Shown here piece after piece: positions 56,145-64,000 of a stretch of DNA of 64,000 nt (positions within the stretch are counted from its first letter, which is position 1; each line of letters opens with the position of its first letter). Source of the stretch: Pseudomonas sp. R76 (GTDB taxonomy: Bacteria; Pseudomonadota; Gammaproteobacteria; Pseudomonadales; Pseudomonadaceae); contig NZ_CP019428.1 of assembly GCF_009834565.1 (NCBI RefSeq), positions 62,001-126,000 on the forward strand, given 5' to 3'. The translations under genes were made by a program, and so were the position numbers. The notes below the pieces were generated by a model. The model had not been told where the DNA came from. It ran no database searches and saw nothing but the letters and a program-made list of their open reading frames with translations.

Positions 56145-56409
56145 GTAGCGAACCTTGTGGGGCGCATGGAAAAGGGATCAGCGGTTAGCCGGGCGCGCAT
56201 TTTAGCCTGTCCGTATAGCGGTATTTAGCATTTATTTCTCATTCAACCAGCGATTTGGCAATAACGCGATCAAAGGTCATAAAAAAGGAACGGTGCAAAA
56301 CCGTGTCAGTCACTACTTAAGCAACTCAATTTCCCAGGTGCCGTGCCTGGGGTTTTGCTCAAACGAGCCGGGGACCGCTCTGGCCACTTTGAATAAGGAG
56401 TTTTGTCTG

Positions 56410-58551
56410 ATGAGTACCAAAAAGCCAGCTACCCCGCCGAAGAGTGAACTCGCGGGCACCGACACCCTGGACCGTGGCAACACCAACGCCAAGCTGCAGG
56501 CGCTGGAGGAGTTTCGTTCAGACGCTACCGGCCAGGCGCTGCGCACCAACCAGGGTGTGAAGATTTCCGACAACCAGAACACCCTGAAAGTCGGCGCCCG
56601 TGGCCCATCGCTGCTGGAAGACTTCATCATGCGTGAAAAAATCACGCACTTTGACCATGAGCGTATCCCGGAGCGCATCGTGCATGCCCGTGGTACCGGC
56701 GCCCATGGTTACTTCCAGACCTATGAGAACCATTCGGCGCTGAGCAAGGCCGGTTTCCTGCGTAACCCCGAGCATAAAACCCCGGTGTTCGTGCGCTTCT
56801 CCACCGTGCAAGGCTCGCGTGGGTCGGGCGATACGGTGCGTGACGTGCGTGGTTTTGCCGTGAAGTTCTTCACCGACGAAGGCAACTTCGACTTGGTGGG
56901 CAACAATATGCCGGTGTTTTTCATTCAGGATGCGATCAAGTTTCCCGACTTCGTGCACGCAGTAAAACCTGAGCCGCATAACGAGATTCCTACGGGCGGC
57001 TCGGCCCATGACACGTTCTGGGATTTTGTCTCGCTGCAGCCGGAATCGGCGCACATGGTGCTGTGGGCAATGTCCGACCGTGCCATCCCCAAGAGCCTGC
57101 GCGCCATGCAGGGCTTTGGCATTCATACCTTCCGCTTGATCAATACCGAAGGTAAGTCGAGCTTCGTGAAATTCCACTGGCACCCGAAAGTCGGCACCTG
57201 CTCGCTGGTGTGGGACGAAGCGCAAAAGCTCGCCGGTAAAGATACCGATTACCACCGTCGCGACTTGTGGGAAGCGATTGAAAGCGGCGATTACCCTGAG
57301 TGGGAATTGGGCGTGCAAATCGTCGCGGAGGAAGACGAGCACAAGTTCGACTTCGACTTGCTCGACCCGACCAAGATCATCCCTGAAGAATTGGTGCCGA
57401 TCACGCCGCTGGGCAAAATGGTGCTTAACCGCAACCCGGACAACTTCTTTGCCGAAGTTGAACAGGTCGCCTTCTGCCCAGGCCATATCGTGCCGGGGAT
57501 CGACTTCACCAACGACCCGTTGCTGCAAGGTCGTCTGTTTTCCTACACGGATACCCAGATCAGCCGTCTCGGTGGCCCGAACTTTCATGAGCTGCCGATC
57601 AACCGGCCGGTCACGCCGTTCCATAACGGCCAGCGCGACGCCCAGCATCGCACTGTGATCGACAAAGGTCGTGCTGCCTACGAGCCGAATTCGATTGATG
57701 GCGGTTGGCCGAAAGAAACCCCACCGGCTGCGCAGGATGGTGGTTTCGAGACCTACTACGAGCGTGTCGACGCCAACAAAGTGCGTGAGCGCAGTGAGTC
57801 GTTTGGCGATCACTTCTCCCAGTCCACGCTGTTTTTCCACAGCATGAGCCACCACGAGAAAGAGCACATCATCGCGGCCTACAGCTTCGAGTTGGGCAAG
57901 GTGGAGCGTGAGTTTATCCGCGCCCGTCAGGTCAACGAAATTCTGGCCAATATCGACTTGGAGCTGGCCAAGCGTGTTGCGCAGAACCTCGGCCTGCCTG
58001 CACCGACCAAAGGTACGGTGCCGCCGCGTAAGACCTCGCTCAAAGAGTCGCCGGCATTGAGCCAGGTGAACCTGCTGTCGGGCGATATCAAAACGCGCAA
58101 AGTTGCGATTCTTGCGGCTAACGGCGTCGATGGTGCAGCGATTGATGCGTTGAAGAAGGCGCTGGAAGCTGAGGGCGCACACGCCAAGCTGCTGGGGCCG
58201 ACGTCGGCGCCGGTGACCACGGCCGACGGCAAGAGCCTGAAAGTGGATGCGTCGATGGAAGGCATGCCGTCGATTGCGTTTGATGCGGTGTTCGTACCGG
58301 GCGGCGCCAAGTCGGTGCAGGCTTTGAGTGGCGACGGTGTGGCGTTGCACTTCCTGTTGGAGGCGTACAAGCACCTGAAGGCGATCACGGTTGCCAGTGA
58401 TGCCAAGCCATTGTTGGATCTGCTGAAGCTTGAGGCGGATGCGGGGCTGATCGTGGGGTCGGATGCGAAGGCGTTCAAGGCGTTCTTTGCGGCGATTGCG
58501 CAGCATCGGGTTTGGGATCGGGAGCCGAAGGCTAAGGCTATTCCGGCTTAA
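56410..58551 (+). CDS. katE: Large-subunit catalase HPII
   Basis: Decomposes H2O2. The 713-residue chain has the catalytic histidine in [12 protein letters not shown], asparagine in [14 protein letters not shown], the haem tyrosine in [14 protein letters not shown], and a C-terminal DJ-1/flavodoxin-like domain (from about 550) typical of clade 2 catalases. The start at 56410 follows AAGGAG; a longer frame upstream is not used. Stationary-phase (RpoS) control is usual for katE. Confidence 0.95.
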   Translation: MSTKKPATPPKSELAGTDTLDRGNTNAKLQALEEFRSDATGQALRTNQGVKISDNQNTLKVGARGPSLLEDFIMREKITHFDHERIPERIVHARGTGAHGYFQTYENHSALSKAGFLRNPEHKTPVFVRFSTVQGSRGSGDTVRDVRGFAVKFFTDEGNFDLVGNNMPVFFIQDAIKFPDFVHAVKPEPHNEIPTGGSAHDTFWDFVSLQPESAHMVLWAMSDRAIPKSLRAMQGFGIHTFRLINTEGKSSFVKFHWHPKVGTCSLVWDEAQKLAGKDTDYHRRDLWEAIESGDYPEWELGVQIVAEEDEHKFDFDLLDPTKIIPEELVPITPLGKMVLNRNPDNFFAEVEQVAFCPGHIVPGIDFTNDPLLQGRLFSYTDTQISRLGGPNFHELPINRPVTPFHNGQRDAQHRTVIDKGRAAYEPNSIDGGWPKETPPAAQDGGFETYYERVDANKVRERSESFGDHFSQSTLFFHSMSHHEKEHIIAAYSFELGKVEREFIRARQVNEILANIDLELAKRVAQNLGLPAPTKGTVPPRKTSLKESPALSQVNLLSGDIKTRKVAILAANGVDGAAIDALKKALEAEGAHAKLLGPTSAPVTTADGKSLKVDASMEGMPSIAFDAVFVPGGAKSVQALSGDGVALHFLLEAYKHLKAITVASDAKPLLDLLKLEADAGLIVGSDAKAFKAFFAAIAQHRVWDREPKAKAIPA

Positions 58552-58567
58552 GCTTTTGGTTGACTGT

Positions 58568-58648
58568 TAGACCGCTATCGCGGGCAAGCCCGCTCCCACA
58601 TTTTGAACTGTGAATACATTCAAAGGTGGGAGCGGGCTTGCCCGCGAT
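58568..58648. repeat. REP doublet
   Basis: Inverted 'gcgggcaagcccgctcccac' and 'gtgggagcgggcttgcccgc' units between the convergent katE and lipoprotein genes. Confidence 0.87.
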
Positions 58649-58651
58649 GCT

Positions 58652-59371
58652 TTATCGCGACTTGCGCGGAATCAAAACAACCTGCGCCGGGATGCGTTTC
58701 ACAATCTGCCGGTGAATCTTCAGGTCAAACTCCGAATCAATTCGCTTCACCCGTTTGGTCAGCAATGTGGCCAGCCACGGGTAATCCTGCGTGCGCGGCG
58801 CCTGGATGGTCACATCGCACTGGTAATTCACCACATCGGTGGCGATCGCGTCCAGTTGATGGCGAAGTTCTTCAATATCGGTGAGGTTCAGTGCCACTGT
58901 GGTGCTTTCGGCCGCGGGGTCGATGACCTTGGCGGCAGGCTTGGCTTCGGCGGCTTTCAAGGCGGCTTCGGCTTTGTCCAACTCGGCTTTACGCGCATGG
59001 CTGATGGCACTGTTGACGCCGCCGGTCAGCGCGGGTGCCTTGGGCATCAGGGCGCGGGCACGGCTCAGTGCGGTGGCGGCGGCGTTGACGTCACCCTTTT
59101 GCAGCACGATCTGGCTGCGCTGCAGGTAGGCTTCGGCCAACTGGCGCTGGTAAGTTTCCAGGGCTGGGTCGTTGGGCGACTGGGCCTGCAAGGCGGCCAG
59201 TTCGTCTTCGGCGGTGGCCAGCTCACTGCTGGCCAGGTTTTGCTCCAGCTGCGCGATGGCCGCAGCGCGTGCGTCCGGTACCTGGGGGGCAGCGTGCGGT
59301 GTGCTTTGACAGGCGCCCAGCAGCAGGGAAAATGCGGCAAGGAGCAGATAACGGGCGTTGAACAGCTTCAT
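58652..59371 (-). CDS. Hypothetical lipoprotein with helical repeats (PA5502-type)
   Basis: A 239-residue protein with lipobox LLGAC (Cys near 21), then a coiled or TPR-like helical region (residues 35-130; AEDELAALQAQSPNDPALE) and a beta-rich end. It stands beside the znu genes as in P. aeruginosa. Function unknown. Confidence 0.78.
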   Translation of the reverse strand: MKLFNARYLLLAAFSLLLGACQSTPHAAPQVPDARAAAIAQLEQNLASSELATAEDELAALQAQSPNDPALETYQRQLAEAYLQRSQIVLQKGDVNAAATALSRARALMPKAPALTGGVNSAISHARKAELDKAEAALKAAEAKPAAKVIDPAAESTTVALNLTDIEELRHQLDAIATDVVNYQCDVTIQAPRTQDYPWLATLLTKRVKRIDSEFDLKIHRQIVKRIPAQVVLIPRKSR

Positions 59372-59408
59372 TCCTGCGACTCTCTATTTGCGCAAAAAGC
59401 GAGCAAGT

Positions 59409-60197
59409 CTACACCCCTCGACGGGGCAGGACAAAACTCAGCAGAAAGAGGGCGGCCGCCGTGACTACAATCGACGGACCGGCCGGTGTGTCCTTGAACC
59501 ACGACAGCGCCAGGCCCCCGCACACTGAAAGCATGCCCAACAGGCTGGCGCCGATCGCCATTTGCTCGGGTGACCGGGCGTGGCGCTGGGCGGCGGCTGC
59601 GGGAATGATCAGCAGTGACGTGATCAACAATACGCCGACAATCTTCATCGCGACAGCAATCACCACGGCGATCAACAGCATCAGGGTCATGCGCAGCGCC
59701 GGCACGGGCAGGCCTTCTACCGTGGCCAGCTCTTCGTGCACGGTGATAGCCAGCAGCGGACGCCACAGGGCCACCAGCAAGACCAGCACCGCGGCGCTGC
59801 CGCCGAGGATCCAGGCAAGGTCGGTAGGGCTGATCGCCAGCAAGTCGCCGAACAGGTAAGCCATCAGGTCGATGCGCACTTCATGCATGAAGCTCAGCAC
59901 CACCAGCCCGAGGGACAAGGTGCTCGGCGCCAGAATGCCGAGCAATGTGTCGGACGCCAGCGGCTGGCGCTGTTGCAGGGTTACCAGCAGCACCGCGAGC
60001 AGCAGGCAGCCGACGGTGACGGCGATGGTCGGGCTGACATCGAGCAAAAAGCCCATGGCCACGCCCAACAGCGCGGCGTGCGACAGCGTGTCGCCGAAAT
60101 AGGCCATGCGCCGCCAGACCACGAACGAGCCCAACGGGCCCGCCACCAGTGCCAAAGCCAAGCCTGCCAGCAGGGCGTAGAGCAGAAAATCAGCCAT
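59409..60197 (-). CDS. znuB: Zinc ABC transporter permease
   Basis: A 262-residue polytopic permease of the ABC-3 family for Zn uptake. [19 protein letters not shown] and the [16 protein letters not shown] block are typical. The start (60197) overlaps znuC by 8 bases. Confidence 0.94.
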   Translation of the reverse strand: MADFLLYALLAGLALALVAGPLGSFVVWRRMAYFGDTLSHAALLGVAMGFLLDVSPTIAVTVGCLLLAVLLVTLQQRQPLASDTLLGILAPSTLSLGLVVLSFMHEVRIDLMAYLFGDLLAISPTDLAWILGGSAAVLVLLVALWRPLLAITVHEELATVEGLPVPALRMTLMLLIAVVIAVAMKIVGVLLITSLLIIPAAAAQRHARSPEQMAIGASLLGMLSVCGGLALSWFKDTPAGPSIVVTAAALFLLSFVLPRRGV

Positions 60198-60975
60198 GCT
60201 TGCAGCTATCTCCATGAACGTGGGTGTGGGGGGCGGCGGGATCGTCGACTACTGCACCATGCAAATCATGGGCGTGGTCGTGATGGTGGTGATAGATCGC
60301 CAGGCTCTGGGCATTCTTGCCGAACAGCTCGACGAACGCCGGGTCGCCGCTGACCTGTTCCGGGTGGCCGGAGCAGCAGACGTGGCGGTTGAGGCACACC
60401 ACTTGGTCGGTGGTGCTCATGACCAGGTGCAAGTCGTGGGAAACCATCAGCACGCCGCAGCCATGGCGGTCGCGCAGGCGGGTGATCAGGCTGTACAGCT
60501 CGGCCTGGCCAGCGACATCGACGCCTTGCACGGGCTCATCGAGTACCAGCAATTCAGGCTCGCGCAGCAAGGCGCGGGCCAGCAGCACGCGCTGCATTTC
60601 ACCGCCAGAGATACTTTGGACCGGGCTGTCGATCACCTGTTCGGCGCCGACTTCCTTGAGTGCGGCCTGGGCGCGGGCGCGGTCTACACCGGGCACCAGG
60701 CGCAAAAAACGCAGCACGGAGAGTGGCAGGGTCGGGTCCACATGCAGCTTTTGCGGCATGTAGCCGACGCGCAGCTTGGGCTTGCGCCATACACTGCCGG
60801 TGTCGGGCTTGAGCAGGCCGAGCACGGCGCGCACCAAGGTGGTCTTGCCGGCGCCGTTGGGGCCGATCAGCGTGACGATCTGCCCAGGTTCCACGCTCAG
60901 TGCGATGTTATCCAGCACGTTTTGCCCGGCGAACGTGACCCCGACCTGCTCCAGGCGGATTAACGCGTTGCTCAT
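60190..60975 (-). CDS. znuC: Zinc ABC transporter ATPase
   Basis: A 261-residue ATPase: Walker [16 protein letters not shown], signature ISGGEMQRV, Walker [13 protein letters not shown]. The C-terminus is histidine-rich ([11 protein letters not shown] and [12 protein letters not shown]), probably metal-binding. The start overlaps the zur stop by one base. Confidence 0.95.
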   Translation of the reverse strand: MSNALIRLEQVGVTFAGQNVLDNIALSVEPGQIVTLIGPNGAGKTTLVRAVLGLLKPDTGSVWRKPKLRVGYMPQKLHVDPTLPLSVLRFLRLVPGVDRARAQAALKEVGAEQVIDSPVQSISGGEMQRVLLARALLREPELLVLDEPVQGVDVAGQAELYSLITRLRDRHGCGVLMVSHDLHLVMSTTDQVVCLNRHVCCSGHPEQVSGDPAFVELFGKNAQSLAIYHHHHDHAHDLHGAVVDDPAAPHTHVHGDSCKHG

Positions 60976-61457
60976 CAAGCCCCCTGGCAACCCGAGCAGA
61001 GCCCGACCACTTCGACGGTTTGCCCTTCGACCCGGAAGCCGACCTCGGCGGAACTCTTGATGATGGCGTCGCTGATGCTTTTTTGTTCAAGTTCGATGGC
61101 GGCGTGGCACTCGCGGCAGATCAGGAACTGGCCTTGGTGCGCGTGTTCCGGGTGGTTGCAGCCGACAAAGGCATTGAGTGAGGCGATGCGGTGCACCAGG
61201 CCGTTTTCCAGCAGGAAATCCAGCGCGCGGTACACCGTGGGCGGCGCGGCGCGGCGGCCATCCTGCTCGCTGAGTACGCCCAGAATGTCATAGGCGCCCA
61301 GCGGCTTGTGGCTCTGCCACACCAATTCCAGCACCCGGCGACGCAGCGCGGTCAGGCGCAGGCCTTGACGGGCGCACAGGGTGTCGGCCTCTGACAGCGC
61401 GGTATGCACGCAGTGAGAGTGGTCGTGGGGACGGCTGGCAAGCGGTGTTTTAGGCAT
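60975..61457 (-). CDS. zur: Zinc uptake regulator Zur (Fur family)
   Basis: A 160-residue Fur-family repressor that shuts off zinc uptake when zinc is plentiful. N-terminal HDHSHCVH, the winged helix (about 30-90) with [17 protein letters not shown], the zinc-binding [19 protein letters not shown] and C-terminal CSGC. First gene of zur-znuC-znuB, divergent from znuA. Confidence 0.94.
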   Translation of the reverse strand: MPKTPLASRPHDHSHCVHTALSEADTLCARQGLRLTALRRRVLELVWQSHKPLGAYDILGVLSEQDGRRAAPPTVYRALDFLLENGLVHRIASLNAFVGCNHPEHAHQGQFLICRECHAAIELEQKSISDAIIKSSAEVGFRVEGQTVEVVGLCSGCQGA

Positions 61458-61481
61458 GAGCGGCGACAGACATTTGATAGA

Positions 61482-61498
61482 GACGTTATTATGTTACC
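61482..61498. promoter_or_regulatory. Possible Zur box
   Basis: GACGTTATTATGTTACC is a palindrome-like AT-rich sequence in the zur/znuA gap, partly matching the GTTATANTATAAC core of Zur boxes. It is degenerate. Confidence 0.45.
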
Positions 61499-61524
61499 CG
61501 TTCCTACGTCATTGAGTGGTCATC

Positions 61525-62445
61525 GTGTCCCGACTTTTTCCCGTTTTTGTCGTATTTGTCACCAGTTTGTTCATCGCCGGGGCGGCTCAGGCCGATGTCA
61601 AAGTGCTGACCAGCATCAAGCCGCTGCAGTTGATCGCCGCGGCGGTACAGGACGGCGTGGCCATTCCGGAGGTGTTGTTGCCGCCCGGCGCTTCGCCGCA
61701 CAACTATGCCCTGCGCCCATCCGACGTACGGCGCGTGCAGTCGGTGGACCTGCTGTATTGGATTGGCCCGGACATGGAAAGCTTCCTGCCGCGCGTGCTC
61801 AAGGGGCGTAGCCTGCCGACCGTGGCCGTACAAGACCTGGCGGGGATGAAGCTGCGTCGTTTCGCCGAAGATAGCCACTCGCATGCCGATGATGCCGACG
61901 AACATGACCACGATCACCGGCCAGGCAGCCTTGACGCGCACTTGTGGCTTTCGACGGTCAACGCGCGCGTGATTGCAGCGCGCATGGCGGCTGACCTCAG
62001 CACTGCCGACCCGGCCAATGCGGCGCGGTATCAAAGCAACGTGAAGGCGTTCGATGAGCGTCTGGACGCGTTGGATGCCCGGTTGAAAGCGCGAATGGCG
62101 AAGGTGGGCGATAAGCCTTACTTCGTGTTCCACGAAGCCTTTGATTACTTCGAAGACGCTTACGGGCTCAAGCACACCGGCGTGTTCAGCGTCGCCGCAG
62201 AAGTGCAGCCAGGCGCCCAGCATGTGGCGGCGATGCGCACGCGGTTGCAGGAAGTGGGTAAGACCTGTGTGTTCAGCGAGCCGCCATTGCGCCCACGTTT
62301 GGCCGAAACCCTGGTGGCCGGGTTGCCGGTGAAGCTGGCGGAACTGGACGCGTTGGGCGGTTACACCCCGGCGACGGCGCAGGGATATGAGCAGGTGCTG
62401 GAGAAGTTGGGGAACGACTTGGCTGGGTGCCTGGAATCGCTCTAA
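61525..62445 (+). CDS. znuA: Zinc ABC transporter substrate-binding protein
   Basis: A 306-residue periplasmic zinc binder: signal peptide ending AGAAQA, PHNYALRPSDV with a metal histidine, the histidine/acid loop SHSHADDADEHDHDHRP, DAHLWLS and FHEAFDYF. GTG at 61525 was chosen; 61516 is an alternative. Confidence 0.94.
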   Translation: MSRLFPVFVVFVTSLFIAGAAQADVKVLTSIKPLQLIAAAVQDGVAIPEVLLPPGASPHNYALRPSDVRRVQSVDLLYWIGPDMESFLPRVLKGRSLPTVAVQDLAGMKLRRFAEDSHSHADDADEHDHDHRPGSLDAHLWLSTVNARVIAARMAADLSTADPANAARYQSNVKAFDERLDALDARLKARMAKVGDKPYFVFHEAFDYFEDAYGLKHTGVFSVAAEVQPGAQHVAAMRTRLQEVGKTCVFSEPPLRPRLAETLVAGLPVKLAELDALGGYTPATAQGYEQVLEKLGNDLAGCLESL

Positions 62446-62462
62446 CCATCACCGCATAACCG

Positions 62463-62569
62463 ATGTGGGAGCTGGCTTGTGTGGGAGCGGGCTTGCTCGC
62501 GAAGGCGGTGTGTCAGTAAATACATCTTTAACTGATATACCGCCTTCGCGAGCAAGCCCGCTCCCACAT
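62463..62569. repeat. REP doublet with an extra half-unit
   Basis: 'tgtgggagctggcttg' abuts 'tgtgggagcgggcttgctcg', paired with an inverted unit on the right. Lies between the convergent znuA and thrB. Confidence 0.84.
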
Positions 62570-62570
62570 T

Positions 62571-63524
62571 TTAAAGTGCGAACGGCAGGTGGACAGTCAC
62601 TTGCTGACGCTGCGCCAGCCGGTGCTCGAACTCGGCCGGGTCATGAATCAGCACATCCTGCCCGGCAAACGATTCAGCGGCGATCAGCCGCGACAGCCAG
62701 AACCGCACGCACGCCACCCGCAGCATAGTCGGCCACAGCTCGGCTTCCTTCGCCGTAAACGGCCGCAGACCCGCGTACGCACCCAGCAGTGCCCGAGCGC
62801 GTTGCCCATCGATCACGCCATCGGCGTCCGAACACCAGTCATTCAAAGCGATTGCCACGTCGTACAGCATCGGGCCCGAACAGGCGTTGTAGAAGTCGAT
62901 CAGCCCGGTCAGGTGCGTGCCTTCGAACATCGCGTTGTCGCGGAACAGGTCGGCGTGAACGTTCGCGCGCGGCAGTGCGAGAATTTCGGCTTTGTGGGCT
63001 TCGATCTCGGTCAGCGCGTCTTGCAGCAGGTGTTGCTGGGCGTCGTTGAGGTGCGAAATCAGCTGCGCACCTTCGGTGAGCATCCAGTCCAGCCCGCGAT
63101 CCGTCTTGCGCTCCAGCACTTTCTCGCCTTGCGTGGCCAGGTGCAGATGGCCGAGCAGGTCGCCGACCTGGGCGCAATGCTGGGCGTTGGCGTCCTTGAT
63201 GTGCTTGCCGGCCAGGCGTGGTTGCAGCAGCGCCGGTTTGCCCTTCAGCTCGCGAAGGGCTTCGCCGTCGGTGGTGCGCAGGGCGTAGGGCACCGGCAGG
63301 TCGGCGTCGTGGAGCACGTCGAGCAGCTCGATGAAGAACGGCATTTCTGCGACCGGGCCGCGCTCAACCAGGGTCAGGACGAATTCGCCCTGTTCCAGGC
63401 TGATAAAAAAATTGGTGTTTTCGCTACCGGCGGCAATCCCCTGGAAATCAAGCAGGCGGCCGAGCCCGTAAGGGGCGAGAAAGGTTTCCAGCTCGGGCCG
63501 AGCCAGCGGGGTGAACACAGACAT
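62571..63524 (-). CDS. thrB: Homoserine kinase (APH-type ThrB)
   Basis: Phosphorylates homoserine in threonine synthesis. The 317-residue chain is of the aminoglycoside-phosphotransferase fold found in Pseudomonas: GSENTNFF, the catalytic loop NVHADLFRDNAMF and GLIDFYNACSG. Start set at 63524. Confidence 0.93.
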   Translation of the reverse strand: MSVFTPLARPELETFLAPYGLGRLLDFQGIAAGSENTNFFISLEQGEFVLTLVERGPVAEMPFFIELLDVLHDADLPVPYALRTTDGEALRELKGKPALLQPRLAGKHIKDANAQHCAQVGDLLGHLHLATQGEKVLERKTDRGLDWMLTEGAQLISHLNDAQQHLLQDALTEIEAHKAEILALPRANVHADLFRDNAMFEGTHLTGLIDFYNACSGPMLYDVAIALNDWCSDADGVIDGQRARALLGAYAGLRPFTAKEAELWPTMLRVACVRFWLSRLIAAESFAGQDVLIHDPAEFEHRLAQRQQVTVHLPFAL

Positions 63525-63580
63525 GGTTAAAACTGCCAGTACGGGCGCCGCGATGGGCGGCGCCAATTTAAGTTAAGAAA

Positions 63581-63871
63581 TCATTTCCATTCGAAGATCT
63601 TCCATGACGGGATCAGCATATCCGGCTGGTCAGAACGGATGAAGTTCGCATCGGTTCCGTCCGCGCGCACCAGGAAATACGGTGGCGCGCCCTTTACGGT
63701 GACCTTGATCGCGTACAGGAAACCGTTTTGGCGGTACTCCTGGATGGTTCTGTCACCTTCGGTGCGGATCGTGACTTCCGGGTCTCCCGAGGGTGCGCTG
63801 TCAGCTGCCGTGGCGGCCAGCGGCAAGAACGCAATCAAGCCGGTCAACAACAGGCGATTTACTGTACGCAT
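63581..63871 (-). CDS. DUF2782 periplasmic protein
   Basis: A 96-residue protein with a signal peptide (ending ATAA) and the DUF2782 domain: GDRTIQEYRQNGFLYAIKV and MLIPSWKIFEW. It lies between polA and thrB as in other pseudomonads. Function unknown. Confidence 0.88.
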   Translation of the reverse strand: MRTVNRLLLTGLIAFLPLAATAADSAPSGDPEVTIRTEGDRTIQEYRQNGFLYAIKVTVKGAPPYFLVRADGTDANFIRSDQPDMLIPSWKIFEWK

Positions 63872-63945
63872 GATAACCTTGTCCCTTTGTCGTCATTGGT
63901 CCGGCTATTCTAGCGCCTGACCCGCCGAAAAGGTTGATCCTGCTC

Positions 63946-64000
63946 ATGAGCCAAGCCCCCCTCGTCCTGGTGGACGGTTCTTCTTATCTGTACCGCGCCT
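63946..64000 (+). CDS. polA: DNA polymerase I, N-terminal start only
   Basis: The first 18 codons, reading MSQAPLVLVDGSSYLYRA, identical in pattern to PolA N-termini (5'-3' exonuclease domain). Cut off by the window end. Confidence 0.92.
   Translation, partial: MSQAPLVLVDGSSYLYRA

Noticed and set aside
56145..56409. SAM riboswitch before metN
   Set aside because: No SAM-I type core or terminator pair was found between metN and katE.
56518..58506. Minus-strand open frame of 662 codons opposite katE
   Set aside because: Shadow of a complete HPII catalase; no domain or ribosome site.

Overview
The window is about 64 kb of a high-GC gammaproteobacterial chromosome that I read as a Pseudomonas of the fluorescens group. 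The gene orders dprA-tsaC-qor-hemF-aroE, trpI/trpBA, HAD-gammaCA-prlC-yheV-radical SAM, carbonic anhydrase-SulP-cox-SURF1-ctaAB-sco, and metNIQ-katE-znu-thrB-polA are the near-origin blocks familiar from Pseudomonas genomes, and almost every wide intergenic gap carries a Pseudomonas REP doublet. No rRNA, tRNA or CRISPR was seen.

Layout. 1-4.7 kb: DNA uptake/tRNA modification/haem/shikimate genes. 4.8-10.1 kb: a choline-sulfate module (SulP transporter, choline-type binding protein, BetC sulfatase, LysR regulator). 10.1-14.9 kb: a DOPA-dioxygenase-like gene, then a D-galactonate catabolic operon (dgoK-dgoA-dgoD-transporter). 15-19 kb: RcnB-like protein, trpBA with divergent trpI, a DUF883 protein. 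19-28.3 kb: small secreted and housekeeping proteins, OsmC, HAD phosphatase, gamma carbonic anhydrase, prlC, yheV, periplasmic phosphatase. 28.5-32.4 kb: three-subunit gluconate-2-dehydrogenase-type operon. 32.4-39.4 kb: a LexA-boxed radical SAM gene (PA0069 type) split by a 5.9 kb AT-rich mobile element. 39.6-51.7 kb: beta carbonic anhydrase, SulP, then the aa3 cytochrome oxidase and assembly operon ending in sco. 51.7-53.6 kb: a tandem duplicated small-RNA/BRO-N cassette. 53.6-64 kb: metNIQ, katE, lipoprotein, znuBC-zur/znuA, thrB, DUF2782 and the start of polA.

The mobile element is the clearest foreign DNA. It lies inside the codons of the CxxxCxxC iron-sulfur motif of the radical SAM gene and is bounded by attL and attR sharing TGYATCTACT. 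It encodes a large serine recombinase, a probable relaxase coupled to a 47-residue zinc-ribbon protein, and a RepL-family replication initiator behind four iterons, so it looks like a mobilizable plasmid that has integrated. A second, internal attL-like site cuts off a 0.7 kb left segment holding two small membrane-protein genes, which suggests accretion of a separate cassette.

The second unusual locus lies downstream of sco. Two almost identical 109-residue BRO-N proteins are each preceded by a short promoter-hairpin-terminator RNA and a structured leader. In both copies two short segments (X and Y) occur three times: X-Y in the small RNA, the complement Y'-X' in the leader, and X-Y again at the Shine-Dalgarno region. 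The actual bases differ between the copies but the complementarity is kept, which is strong evidence for an antisense or competing-structure RNA switch resembling the C4 antisense RNA of phages P1/P7. Each BRO gene is also followed by a copy of the 3' end of the upstream sco gene.
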